From JABCPE02 sp963520725 (lineage in GTDB: Bacteria > Bacteroidota > Bacteroidia > Flavobacteriales > Weeksellaceae), in NCBI GenBank assembly GCA_963520725.1, contig CAUQSG010000086.1, positions 1 through 5,921 on the forward strand: 5,921 bases of DNA, written 5' to 3'. The position numbers and the translations under genes are program-made. The notes under the pieces are model-generated. The model worked only from the letters and a program-made list of their open reading frames with translations, was not told where the DNA came from and did no database searches. Shown here piece by piece: positions 1 through 5,146 of the stretch (position 1 is the stretch's first letter; every line of letters begins with the position of its first letter).

Positions 1-1
1 T

Positions 2-304
2 CTATCTGACCTGTGTGCTTCTGTTCAGAAAACTATTGTTGATACCTTGATGAACAAGCTACAAAAAGCGGTGAAAGATTTAGGGATTAAAGAAGTGGCG
101 ATTGCGGGTGGCGTTTCTGCAAATTCAGAATTAAGAAAAGCGATGCAGAACAATGCAGAAAAACAAGGCTGGAATATTTTCATCCCAAAATTCGAATACA
201 CTACGGACAACGCCGCTATGATTGCTATGGTAGCACAGCTGAAATATGAACGAGGCGAATTTACCGACCTAAGAACCACAGCCACATCTAGATATGATTT
301 CTAA
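2..304 (+). CDS. tsaD: TsaD C-terminal fragment (tRNA t6A37 threonylcarbamoyltransferase), 5' truncated by window
   Basis: This is the last 100 codons of tsaD, open from the first in-frame base of the window to the TAA at 302-304. TsaD (Kae1/Qri7 family) works in the cytoplasm with TsaB and TsaE, transferring the threonylcarbamoyl group from threonylcarbamoyl-adenylate to N6 of A37 in ANN-decoding tRNAs. Two family signatures are visible: the glycine-rich nucleotide-binding stretch IAGGVSAN (101-124) followed by SELR, and the TDNAAMIA motif (203-226). By family knowledge the Asp of the second motif (codon 206-208) is a ligand of the active-site metal. The N-terminal half, with the HxxxH metal-binding histidines, lies upstream of the window. 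The ATG at 47 is an internal methionine, not the start, because the frame runs in from before it with conserved residues (DLCASVQ). Identification is secure. Confidence 0.96.
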   Translation, partial: LSDLCASVQKTIVDTLMNKLQKAVKDLGIKEVAIAGGVSANSELRKAMQNNAEKQGWNIFIPKFEYTTDNAAMIAMVAQLKYERGEFTDLRTTATSRYDF

Positions 305-311
305 AAAAAAT

Positions 312-350
312 AAAAAGAGCTTTATTATGAAATAAAGCTCTTTATTTTTT
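312..350. terminator. Bidirectional intrinsic terminator between tsaD and the lipoprotein gene
   Basis: A perfect 13-bp inverted repeat (AAAGAGCTTTATT at 314-326 and its complement at 331-343) encloses a 4-nt loop, ATGA. An A-rich tract precedes it (303-316) and a T-rich tract follows (341-350), so a transcript from either strand would form a hairpin followed by U's. It sits between two converging genes, 9 bp after the tsaD stop and 22 bp after the lipoprotein stop read on the - strand. This is the expected place for a shared terminator. Confidence 0.9.
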
Positions 351-365
351 AACAAAAATGCTAAA

Positions 366-794
366 TTATTGTGCTTGAGCAGCAGCAGCTACTTCAGTAG
401 CGATTTTTTGAGCCCACTCACCCCATACTTTTGCATCTTCTGGAGTCATTTTTGTCATTTTTTCTTGTGCAGATTTAGCTAAATCTTGAGCTTTTTGTGC
501 AAGCTCAGCACTTTTAGCAGCATCTTTAGCTTTAGCAGCTTCTAATACTTCTTTGTAGTAAGCAGCGTACTCTTCAGCAAATTTTTGAGTTTCTTCGTTG
601 CTGAATTTTGGAACTTCAGATAAAGCACCTGCTACACCTTCTGCAGCTTTTTCTTCTGCAGCTGGTTGTGCAGCTTCTTGAGCAGTTGAATCTGCTGTTT
701 CTGTTGCTGGTTTTTCAGCTGGAGTTTCTTTTTTACCACAAGAAACCATTGATAACATTGCTACTGCTCCTAGAGCGAATACTAGTTTTTTCAT
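366..794 (-). CDS. Small alanine/glutamate-rich lipoprotein, function unknown
   Basis: The gene encodes a 142-aa protein. It has a basic start (MKK), a hydrophobic stretch (residues 4-17) and a lipobox MVSC with the acceptor cysteine at residue 19, so it should be cleaved by signal peptidase II and lipid-anchored. Residues about 23-53 are a low-complexity A/E/T/P linker. Residues about 64-142 are strongly helical and rich in A, K, E and Q, with heptad-like spacing, so a small helical bundle or coiled coil is likely. After the cysteine comes GKKET, not a clear acidic surface-export signal, so an inner-leaflet (periplasm-facing) anchor is more likely than surface exposure; this is inference. 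Nearly all alanine codons are GCT or GCA, and an exact consensus promoter lies upstream, which suggests high expression. The low-complexity composition prevents assignment to a named family. Confidence 0.88.
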   Translation of the reverse strand: MKKLVFALGAVAMLSMVSCGKKETPAEKPATETADSTAQEAAQPAAEEKAAEGVAGALSEVPKFSNEETQKFAEEYAAYYKEVLEAAKAKDAAKSAELAQKAQDLAKSAQEKMTKMTPEDAKVWGEWAQKIATEVAAAAQAQ

Positions 795-840
795 TTTAAA
801 AACGATTTTTAGTTAAACAATTATTAAATTTTTACTGCGA

Positions 841-871
841 CAAAGGTATACTTTTTTTTCGTTTTAACAAA
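841..871 (-). promoter_or_regulatory. Bacteroidota-type promoter of the lipoprotein gene
   Basis: Read on the - strand, TTTG (871-868) is followed by exactly 19 nt and then TACCTTTG (848-841). This matches the Bacteroidota primary sigma factor consensus TTG-N17-23-TAnnTTTG in every fixed position. Transcription would start near 834-837, giving a leader of about 40 nt that is A/T-rich and has no Shine-Dalgarno sequence. T-tracts on the + strand around 851-888 (A-tracts for this gene) may act as an upstream element. Confidence 0.8.
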
Positions 872-913
872 TTTTTTGATATTTTTTTACTTTTATTTTT
901 TGTTATAATTTAA

Positions 914-921
914 TATTTTTG
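914..921 (+). promoter_or_regulatory. Possible -7 element (TATTTTTG) of rsmE
   Basis: TATTTTTG fits TAnnTTTG and lies 21 nt before the chosen rsmE start. No TTG is found 17-23 nt upstream of it, where the sequence is almost all A and T. The promoter is therefore half-supported: either weak or a chance match in AT-rich DNA. It would give a very short leader of about 15 nt. Confidence 0.35.
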
Positions 922-942
922 CTTCTAATAACAATAGAAAGC

Positions 943-1638
943 ATGAAATTATTCCATGGAGAAATCACAGAAAACACTGTAATAATACACGAAGAAGAAC
1001 AACAGCACATCTCCAAAGTTCTAAGAATGAAGGCAGGAGAAGAGATTTTTGTAATTGATGGCAAGGGAAATTTAGCTAAAGGAAAACTCTTTTTTGAAGG
1101 AAAAAAAATCCTCCTGCAACCAGATGAAATCCAAACCAATCTGCCCAATTTCCCATTACAAGCACACATCGCCATAGCGCCTACTAAAAACATAGACCGA
1201 ATAGAATTTTTCGTGGAAAAAGCCACGGAACTGGGCGTTTCGGAGATTACTTTTCTTTTGACAGAAAAGTCTGAAAGAAAGAACATTAACATAGAAAAAA
1301 TCCGAAAACAAGCCATTTCGGCTTCTAAACAAAGCCTGAGATTCCACTTCCCTGTCGTGAATGAACTGACCAAGTTTTCTGATTTCGTGAAAGATATTTC
1401 GGCTGAAAACACTTTCGTGGCTCATTGTGACAAAGCTTTTGAAAGAGCAAACCTCAGCCAAATCCAGCCCAAAGAAAAAATCACTTTCCTCATTGGCCCA
1501 GAAGGAGATTTCAGCCCAAAGGAAATTCAGCTTTTAACAGAGAAAGGAATAAAAGCCATCGCCCTCGGACAGCAGAGACTGAGAACGGAAACAGCAGGAA
1601 TTTTCGCGGCGGCGTGGGCGTATAATCAGTATCCTTAA
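943..1638 (+). CDS. rsmE: 16S rRNA (uracil(1498)-N(3))-methyltransferase RsmE
   Basis: The gene encodes a 231-aa cytosolic SPOUT-class enzyme that methylates N3 of U1498 in helix 44 of 16S rRNA, using S-adenosylmethionine. Residues 1-70 fit the N-terminal PUA-like RNA-binding domain, including HISKVLRMKAGE and the FVIDGKG turn. Residues 73-231 are the knotted methyltransferase domain, with APTKNIDRIEFFVEKATELG (79-98), SKQSLR (128-133), LIGPEGDFSPKE (183-194) and LGQQRLRTETA (208-218). The last two form the SAM-binding knot. The length is normal for the family. I chose ATG 943 over the in-frame TTG at 919 because the family begins with M-x-L-F, the TTG would add eight unconserved residues, and it overlaps the candidate promoter. 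The gene is divergent from the lipoprotein gene and is the last recognisable housekeeping gene before the accessory block. Confidence 0.96.
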   Translation: MKLFHGEITENTVIIHEEEQQHISKVLRMKAGEEIFVIDGKGNLAKGKLFFEGKKILLQPDEIQTNLPNFPLQAHIAIAPTKNIDRIEFFVEKATELGVSEITFLLTEKSERKNINIEKIRKQAISASKQSLRFHFPVVNELTKFSDFVKDISAENTFVAHCDKAFERANLSQIQPKEKITFLIGPEGDFSPKEIQLLTEKGIKAIALGQQRLRTETAGIFAAAWAYNQYP

Positions 1639-1674
1639 CATTAATTTATACTACATTTTTAATAAAAAAACATT

Positions 1675-2361
1675 ATGTATTTTGCAAACACTTGGCACAA
1701 AAGTTTTAATTTCGTAATCACTCCTGAGGAGTTTGAAGCGATATTTAACCGAGAAGATTTTGAGTTTGTAACCAATAACACTCGGGTAAATATAGACTAT
1801 TCCCATACCGAAAAGCAAGATATCTTTGAGGCTTATCAGCAATATTATGAAAAAGTGCTTACCAGCAGAGAAAAGTATGAACATGAGGCTCTATGGAAAA
1901 TTGTAAATGCAATGCGACAAGGCATGATTGACCAAACAAAAAAACTCATTTTTGCCGAAGTGGTGCTTAGTGGCAAGGTATCAGATGAGTATAAATTAGT
2001 GCGCTGCAAAGAGCCTTTTATGGAAATAGACCCTTTTTGTCTTCTCTATAAAAAGGAAAAAAACTTGCTATCCAACATTTATCATGCACCTGAAAATGTT
2101 TTTGGATTACAAATAAATTATCCTAAAACTATCAGTCTTGCAGATAAGAACGATAACCCAAGAGGCAATTACAACACCGAAAAGTTCCCTATGTGTAGGA
2201 TTTTCAAGGATATCATTAAACAGATTAAGAAAATCAGTCATAAAGCAAAGATGATGAAAGGAGAAACGCTCCTAAAACCTGATTTTTGGATTTCTGATAA
2301 AGCAAAAGAGCAAGTAGGACAAAATTATTACTTGCAGAAAAATGGATTGGTTTTTATTTAA
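1675..2361 (+). CDS. Hypothetical protein, 228 aa, unrecognised
   Basis: A complete ORF starts 36 bp after rsmE with an A-rich upstream stretch (TAATAAAAAAACATT). I do not recognise the family. The protein has no signal peptide and no membrane segment, and so is probably cytosolic. The N-terminus (NTWHKSFNFVITPEEFEAIF) looks like a beta strand followed by a helix. Residues about 45-100 are helical and charged. The middle carries CKEPFMEIDPFCLLY, and residues 175-200 are Lys/Ile-rich (KDIIKQIKKISHKAK). The end, KPDFWISDKAKE...NGLVFI, has the look of a small-domain C-terminus. No enzyme motif is visible. It lacks a promoter of its own that I can see and may be read from rsmE. An 84-nt gap with a fresh promoter separates it from the next gene, so it is probably not part of the downstream operon. 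An immunity role is only a guess from its neighbours. Confidence 0.75.
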   Translation: MYFANTWHKSFNFVITPEEFEAIFNREDFEFVTNNTRVNIDYSHTEKQDIFEAYQQYYEKVLTSREKYEHEALWKIVNAMRQGMIDQTKKLIFAEVVLSGKVSDEYKLVRCKEPFMEIDPFCLLYKKEKNLLSNIYHAPENVFGLQINYPKTISLADKNDNPRGNYNTEKFPMCRIFKDIIKQIKKISHKAKMMKGETLLKPDFWISDKAKEQVGQNYYLQKNGLVFI

Positions 2362-2388
2362 TTTTAATAATACTATTTAAGAATAAAA

Positions 2389-2416
2389 TTGAGTTATAAT
2401 TAAAAGCTTATCTTTG
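2389..2416 (+). promoter_or_regulatory. Bacteroidota-type promoter of the accessory gene series
   Basis: TTG (2389-2391), a 17-nt spacer, then TATCTTTG (2409-2416) matches TTG-N17-23-TAnnTTTG, at the short end of the allowed spacing. The predicted start of transcription, about 2420-2423, leaves a leader of roughly 25 nt before the ATG at 2446. It is the only full consensus match I found on the + strand between genes here, and it likely drives the packed series from 2446 onward. Confidence 0.68.
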
Positions 2417-2445
2417 AAAGTGAGCATAATACGAACAAAGAACTT

Positions 2446-2928
2446 ATGAAAAACCTTACTTTTGAGAAATATGGACTGAGTCCTGAGAAAGTGGAACAAC
2501 TCAGAGCTTATAAGATTTTGCCCGATAAACAAACCCTAAAAAACCTCATCAAAGCCTACGAAACAGACAATGTAGAAGAAACAGAACTCACTGATTTTCA
2601 GAAAGAGCTGAGCCAGCCTATTGATGAGGAATATATTCGTTTTTTATTGGAGCACAACGGCGGCGTTCCTTCTAAAAACAGAATCAAAGGAAGTAAGGTG
2701 GTGATAGACCGCTTTTTGGCTTTTCGGTCAGCTTATAAGTTTCATTCACTGATAGATTTGTATCCTGATTTTCAGAAGCTGGGAATACCGATTGCGCAAA
2801 CACCTGCGGGCGATACACTTCTATTAGCAGAAGACCAGCAGATTTATCTTTTTAATCATAATATACAAGATATAGAGCCCTCTCCTATTGCAACTGATTT
2901 TACGGATTTATTGGCGAGGCTTTATTGA
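2446..2928 (+). CDS. SMI1/KNR4 (SUKH) family protein, probable toxin-immunity protein
   Basis: This is a 160-aa cytosolic protein. The central part shows the SUKH signature: PIDEEYIRFLLEHNGGVPSKN (residues 58-78), the helix ending in NGG-x-P typical of the SMI1/KNR4 fold. It is followed by a strand-rich half with AGDTLLLAEDQQIYLFNHN (121-139), corresponding to the family's G-[ND]-x-[IL]-x-[IL] strand and the following strand that ends in a His/Asn turn. Residues 1-50 form a helical N-terminal extension (SPEKVEQLRAYKILPDKQTL). SUKH proteins are established immunity proteins that bind and neutralise diverse nuclease and other toxins of polymorphic toxin systems; the specific partner cannot be read from sequence. 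It is the first gene after the 2389-2416 promoter and lies 17 nt before the next ORF. No cognate toxin is visible nearby. Confidence 0.85.
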   Translation: MKNLTFEKYGLSPEKVEQLRAYKILPDKQTLKNLIKAYETDNVEETELTDFQKELSQPIDEEYIRFLLEHNGGVPSKNRIKGSKVVIDRFLAFRSAYKFHSLIDLYPDFQKLGIPIAQTPAGDTLLLAEDQQIYLFNHNIQDIEPSPIATDFTDLLARLY

Positions 2929-2945
2929 TTTTAAAATGAGATAAT

Positions 2946-3317
2946 ATGGAAATTACACCAGCCCTTAAAATAGAAATTTATCACGCTCTTACGGACTTTT
3001 TAACAGCTTACAAAACCGAAAACACCCAAGTTTTAGCTGAGAAGTTTGGTATTTCAGGAGAGTTTTTGGAGGAAATCTACGAAATGTTGGATTTTGTAGA
3101 GGACAAAAGTACTTTGCGTCTTTTTCCTATGGAAAAAATGGACAAAGAAGAAGGCGGAGGAATAAATTTGGAAGTTTATAACTATAATAATGACGATACT
3201 GCTGTGGGAGTAGAAGCCCATTTGTGGGACAATCAGGAATATTTTGCCATTATCAAAGGATGTTACAACCTTGGCGAGCAATTCCCTAAATTTGTTTTTC
3301 ATTATTTTGAGTCTTAA
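2946..3317 (+). CDS. Hypothetical small acidic protein, 123 aa
   Basis: A complete ORF lies 17 nt after the SUKH gene and 10 nt before the DUF4240 gene, so it is almost certainly co-transcribed. Residues 1-55 form helices (ALKIEIYHALTDFLTAYK, then EFLEEIYEMLDFV). Residues 56-123 look like a curved beta sheet with LRLFPMEK, a GGG turn, INLEVYNYN, VGVEAHLWDNQEY and FPKFVFHYF. The layout of N-terminal helices followed by a sheet with an E-x-x-L-W-x-x-x-E-type strand recalls small NTF2-like or DUF7668-type proteins found in immunity contexts, but I cannot support a family name. It has no signal peptide, membrane segment or catalytic motif and is net acidic. A cytosolic immunity-like role is inferred from position only. 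Confidence 0.78.
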   Translation: MEITPALKIEIYHALTDFLTAYKTENTQVLAEKFGISGEFLEEIYEMLDFVEDKSTLRLFPMEKMDKEEGGGINLEVYNYNNDDTAVGVEAHLWDNQEYFAIIKGCYNLGEQFPKFVFHYFES

Positions 3318-3341
3318 ATATTAAAAAATGACTGTAGAAAT
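3315..3341 (+). repeat. Repeated gene junction, copy 1
   Basis: The stretch from the stop of the 2946 gene to codon 5 of the DUF4240 gene (TAAATATTAAAAAATGAC, then TGTAGAAAT) is nearly the same as the junction at 4389-4417. The two differ by one A in the A-run, one 3-nt in-frame indel and one substitution. Confidence 0.5.
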
Positions 3342-3897
3342 CTTTTGGCAGCTTATCGAAAAAGCAAGAAGCACAGCAGGGACAAATGATAATGCCTTTG
3401 CTTCGGCTTTACAGACAGAGCTGGAAGCCTTATCGGAAGAGGATTTGCTCTTGTTTCAGTTTATTTATGAATGGTACGAAATTACGATTATCAAACAGCC
3501 TTCACACCTAATGTGGTCAGCATTGATGCTGATTAACGGAGGTTATTGTACTGATACTTATGGTTTTGCAGGTTATCTGATTACCCACAGGCGTGAAGTT
3601 TACGAAAAAACGCTTGCAAATCCAGATTTTTTGGCTACATTGAATCCTAAAAAAGATAAATGCAACTATAAGGAAGTGAGGCGACTGGCACAGAAAATCT
3701 ATATGGAACGCACCAAAACGAAAATTCGTGCTTTTAAGAAGATTTATATAAGTGTGTGGAACAAAGAACTACAAGATGAGATTACCCAATCACTGACCAT
3801 CAATCCTGAAAAAAGAAACCGAGACTGGACATTGGATGAGTTAAAGGGACAATTTCCTCAGCTTACTCAAGTTATATCTAAACAACATAAAGTATGA
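3328..3897 (+). CDS. DUF4240 domain-containing protein
   Basis: This 189-aa protein keeps most DUF4240 landmarks in order: FWQLIEKAR at the start (6-14), a LEALSEEDLLLFQFIYEW helix (32-49), LMWSALMLINGG (61-72), a YLITHRREVYEKTLANPDFLA block (83-103), and near the end DWTLDELKGQFPQL (166-179), which fits the family's closing W-x-x-x-x-L-x-x-x-F/Y-P-x-L. In typical members INGG is followed by C-S-D-D-x-F-x-x-F-R; here the segment reads YCTDTYGFAG, so the aspartate pair and the Arg are not conserved. The biochemical role of DUF4240 is unknown; members are often neighbours of WGR or immunity-type genes. Residues 111-160 are a basic helical insert (KEVRRLAQKIYMERTKTK). The stop overlaps the next start by 4 nt (ATGA), implying translational coupling. 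Confidence 0.85.
   Translation: MTVEIFWQLIEKARSTAGTNDNAFASALQTELEALSEEDLLLFQFIYEWYEITIIKQPSHLMWSALMLINGGYCTDTYGFAGYLITHRREVYEKTLANPDFLATLNPKKDKCNYKEVRRLAQKIYMERTKTKIRAFKKIYISVWNKELQDEITQSLTINPEKRNRDWTLDELKGQFPQLTQVISKQHKV
3894..3897 (+). other. ATGA start-stop overlap (translational coupling)
   Basis: The ATG of the OmdA-like gene overlaps the TGA of the DUF4240 gene by 4 nt. This arrangement usually means reinitiation by the same ribosome, so the two proteins are probably made in linked amounts from one mRNA. It also favours ATG 3894 over ATG 3906 as the start. Confidence 0.7.
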
Positions 3898-4391
3898 TAG
3901 ATATAATGCCTTTGTTAAGTGAAAATGTAAAAAAGCATTTCCTTACCCTGCCTGCTTCTCATCAAAAAGAGTGGGAAAACTATGTTAATGAGGCTAAAAA
4001 GGAAGAAACACGCCTTAAAAGAGTGCTGAAAATGCAAAAGTCGTTCTGTGAGAAGTATACATTGGAGGGAGACCCCCAAGTTATTAATTTGTTAGAGCAA
4101 ATTATTAATATTAATTCGCAAGAAGGGAATGCCCTTGCAGAGGCTTTTATAAGTGCTATAGGTAATAACCATAGTGGCGTGTATTGTGTGGCATATAAGT
4201 GGGCAATTGCTTTTTTGGTGCAATTGTACCAAAACTCTGACCCCAGCAGTCTGCGGGCTATAGCTATATATGGAATTCTAAACGACTTTTACTACTTTGA
4301 GCCTATAGAAGAACAAGCTGCTAATGCAGATAATACAACCCTAAAGGAAGAGATAAAACAACTGTTAGTGCCTTTTGCGGATAAGGATTAA
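3894..4391 (+). CDS. Protein with N-terminal YdeI/OmdA-like motif and helical C-terminal domain
   Basis: This 165-aa protein has a segment at residues 10-48 (FLTLPASHQKEW, then VNEAKKEETRLKRV) that closely resembles the characteristic C-terminal helix pair of YdeI/OmdA (bacteriocin-protection, OmpD-associated) proteins: L-x-x-S-H-x-x-[EW]-[YF/W]-x-x-[WY]-[IV]-x-E-A-K-x-x-x-T-R-x-x-R. In those proteins the motif closes the chain; here it opens it. The remaining residues, about 60-160, are helical, and the portion SGVYCVAYKWAIAFLVQLY (94-112) with SLRAIAIYGILNDFYYF (119-135) resembles a HEAT-like helix pair seen in some immunity proteins; that is a weak match. The start ATG is inside the preceding stop (ATGA, 3894-3897); ATG 3906 is an alternative. 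No signal peptide is present. The family of the whole protein is not recognised. Confidence 0.8.
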   Translation: MIDIMPLLSENVKKHFLTLPASHQKEWENYVNEAKKEETRLKRVLKMQKSFCEKYTLEGDPQVINLLEQIININSQEGNALAEAFISAIGNNHSGVYCVAYKWAIAFLVQLYQNSDPSSLRAIAIYGILNDFYYFEPIEEQAANADNTTLKEEIKQLLVPFADKD

Positions 4392-4417
4392 ATATTAAAA
4401 ATGACAACTATAGAAAT
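4389..4417 (+). repeat. Repeated gene junction, copy 2
   Basis: The stop codon, 9-nt spacer ATATTAAAA and first codons (ATGAC...TATAGAAAT) parallel the junction at 3315-3341. The first residues encoded are also alike: MTTIEI here and MTVEI there. Confidence 0.5.
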
Positions 4418-5105
4418 ACCTAAGTTTATAGAAAAGTATAAAGCCTACGAGCGGGAAGGTGGGGTGATAGACTTTCGTATCTTTCAGTTGGATACGGAGC
4501 AGGAGGATACGCCCTATCAGAAGCATTTGGCAGTAGCCCAGCAAACCCTTATTTCGGTAGCGGAAGAAATAAATACGCATCTTGACCGTATGGCAGCCAA
4601 ACTGAAAAAGAATCGCAGGGAATTTTTTACGATGGACTATGATTTGGCTGTCCTTAAAGATTCGGGTAAGGAGATTTCTGTCCAAGACTTTATGGGCTGG
4701 CAGTACGAAGAAGTAAGTGGGAGGGTAAAAATACTCAGTTATGATTTACTTAACCCAAAAACTAAAGGCTACGACTTGTTTTTCTACCACAATGAAAAAG
4801 AAATGATTGGAAATGCACTCACTATTGATCAAGAAGATAAGGGGAAAATAGGTTTTGTGTACGCCTTTTTAGATCCTCCTCATTCGTTTATGTGTGGAAA
4901 AACTATTTTTGAAAAAGGCAATTTCTTTTTAGATTTTTGTAGGTTGCTTTTTACCGATATTTCTCAAATAGAAGTCTATAAATGGAGTACGGATAGTTCT
5001 AATTACTTTGATGCAGGCAAAGAATGGTGGGGTGTTTTCTTTTGGACGGTTCATAACCCTTATCAGGATTGGTATATAGGGATTATAGCCTCAACAACTG
5101 ACTGA
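4401..5105 (+). CDS. Hypothetical protein, 234 aa, with aromatic C-terminus
   Basis: A complete ORF lies 9 nt after the previous stop. It has no signal peptide or membrane helix and so is probably cytosolic. Residues 40-80 are helical and charged (AVAQQTLISVAEEINTHL, then KLKKNRREFF). Residues 95-165 appear strand-rich (ILSYDLL, YDLFFYHNE, GFVYAFLDPPHSF). The C-terminal 35 residues are dense in aromatics: NYFDAGKEWWGVFFWTVHNP (201-220), then DWYIGIIASTTD to the end. I have the impression that this ending recurs in uncharacterised Bacteroidota proteins, but I cannot name a family. A Tyr/Trp-rich face like this could be a protein-binding surface, which would suit an immunity protein; that is speculation from context. 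No catalytic motif is evident. Confidence 0.8.
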   Translation: MTTIEIPKFIEKYKAYEREGGVIDFRIFQLDTEQEDTPYQKHLAVAQQTLISVAEEINTHLDRMAAKLKKNRREFFTMDYDLAVLKDSGKEISVQDFMGWQYEEVSGRVKILSYDLLNPKTKGYDLFFYHNEKEMIGNALTIDQEDKGKIGFVYAFLDPPHSFMCGKTIFEKGNFFLDFCRLLFTDISQIEVYKWSTDSSNYFDAGKEWWGVFFWTVHNPYQDWYIGIIASTTD

Positions 5106-5146
5106 CAAAAGGGAACAACTAATAGTAAACAATAATATATAAAAAG

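Noticed and set aside
366..720. Short repeated GCAGCAGCAGC-type runs in the lipoprotein gene
   Set aside because: They encode Ala-rich helices and are not regular tandem units with constant period; composition explains them.
608..799. 63-aa + strand frame rich in Leu/Gln opposite the lipoprotein gene
   Set aside because: The leucine-rich composition is simply the complement of Ala/Glu/Lys codons in the real - strand gene.
904..909. TATAAT resembling an E. coli -10 box upstream of rsmE
   Set aside because: Bacteroidota primary sigma factor does not use this consensus, no suitable -35 is present, and such hexamers are frequent in AT-rich DNA.
919..942. Longer rsmE start at TTG 919
   Set aside because: It adds eight unconserved residues, overlaps a candidate -7 element, and the family begins at the M-K-L-F encoded at 943.
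903..1461. Open frames on the - strand opposite rsmE (101 and 169 aa)
   Set aside because: They lie wholly within the rsmE coding region and their translations show no domain; antisense shadows.
2362..2445. Possible terminator after the 1675 gene
   Set aside because: No hairpin of useful length; the stretch is AT-rich and is better explained by the promoter at 2389-2416.
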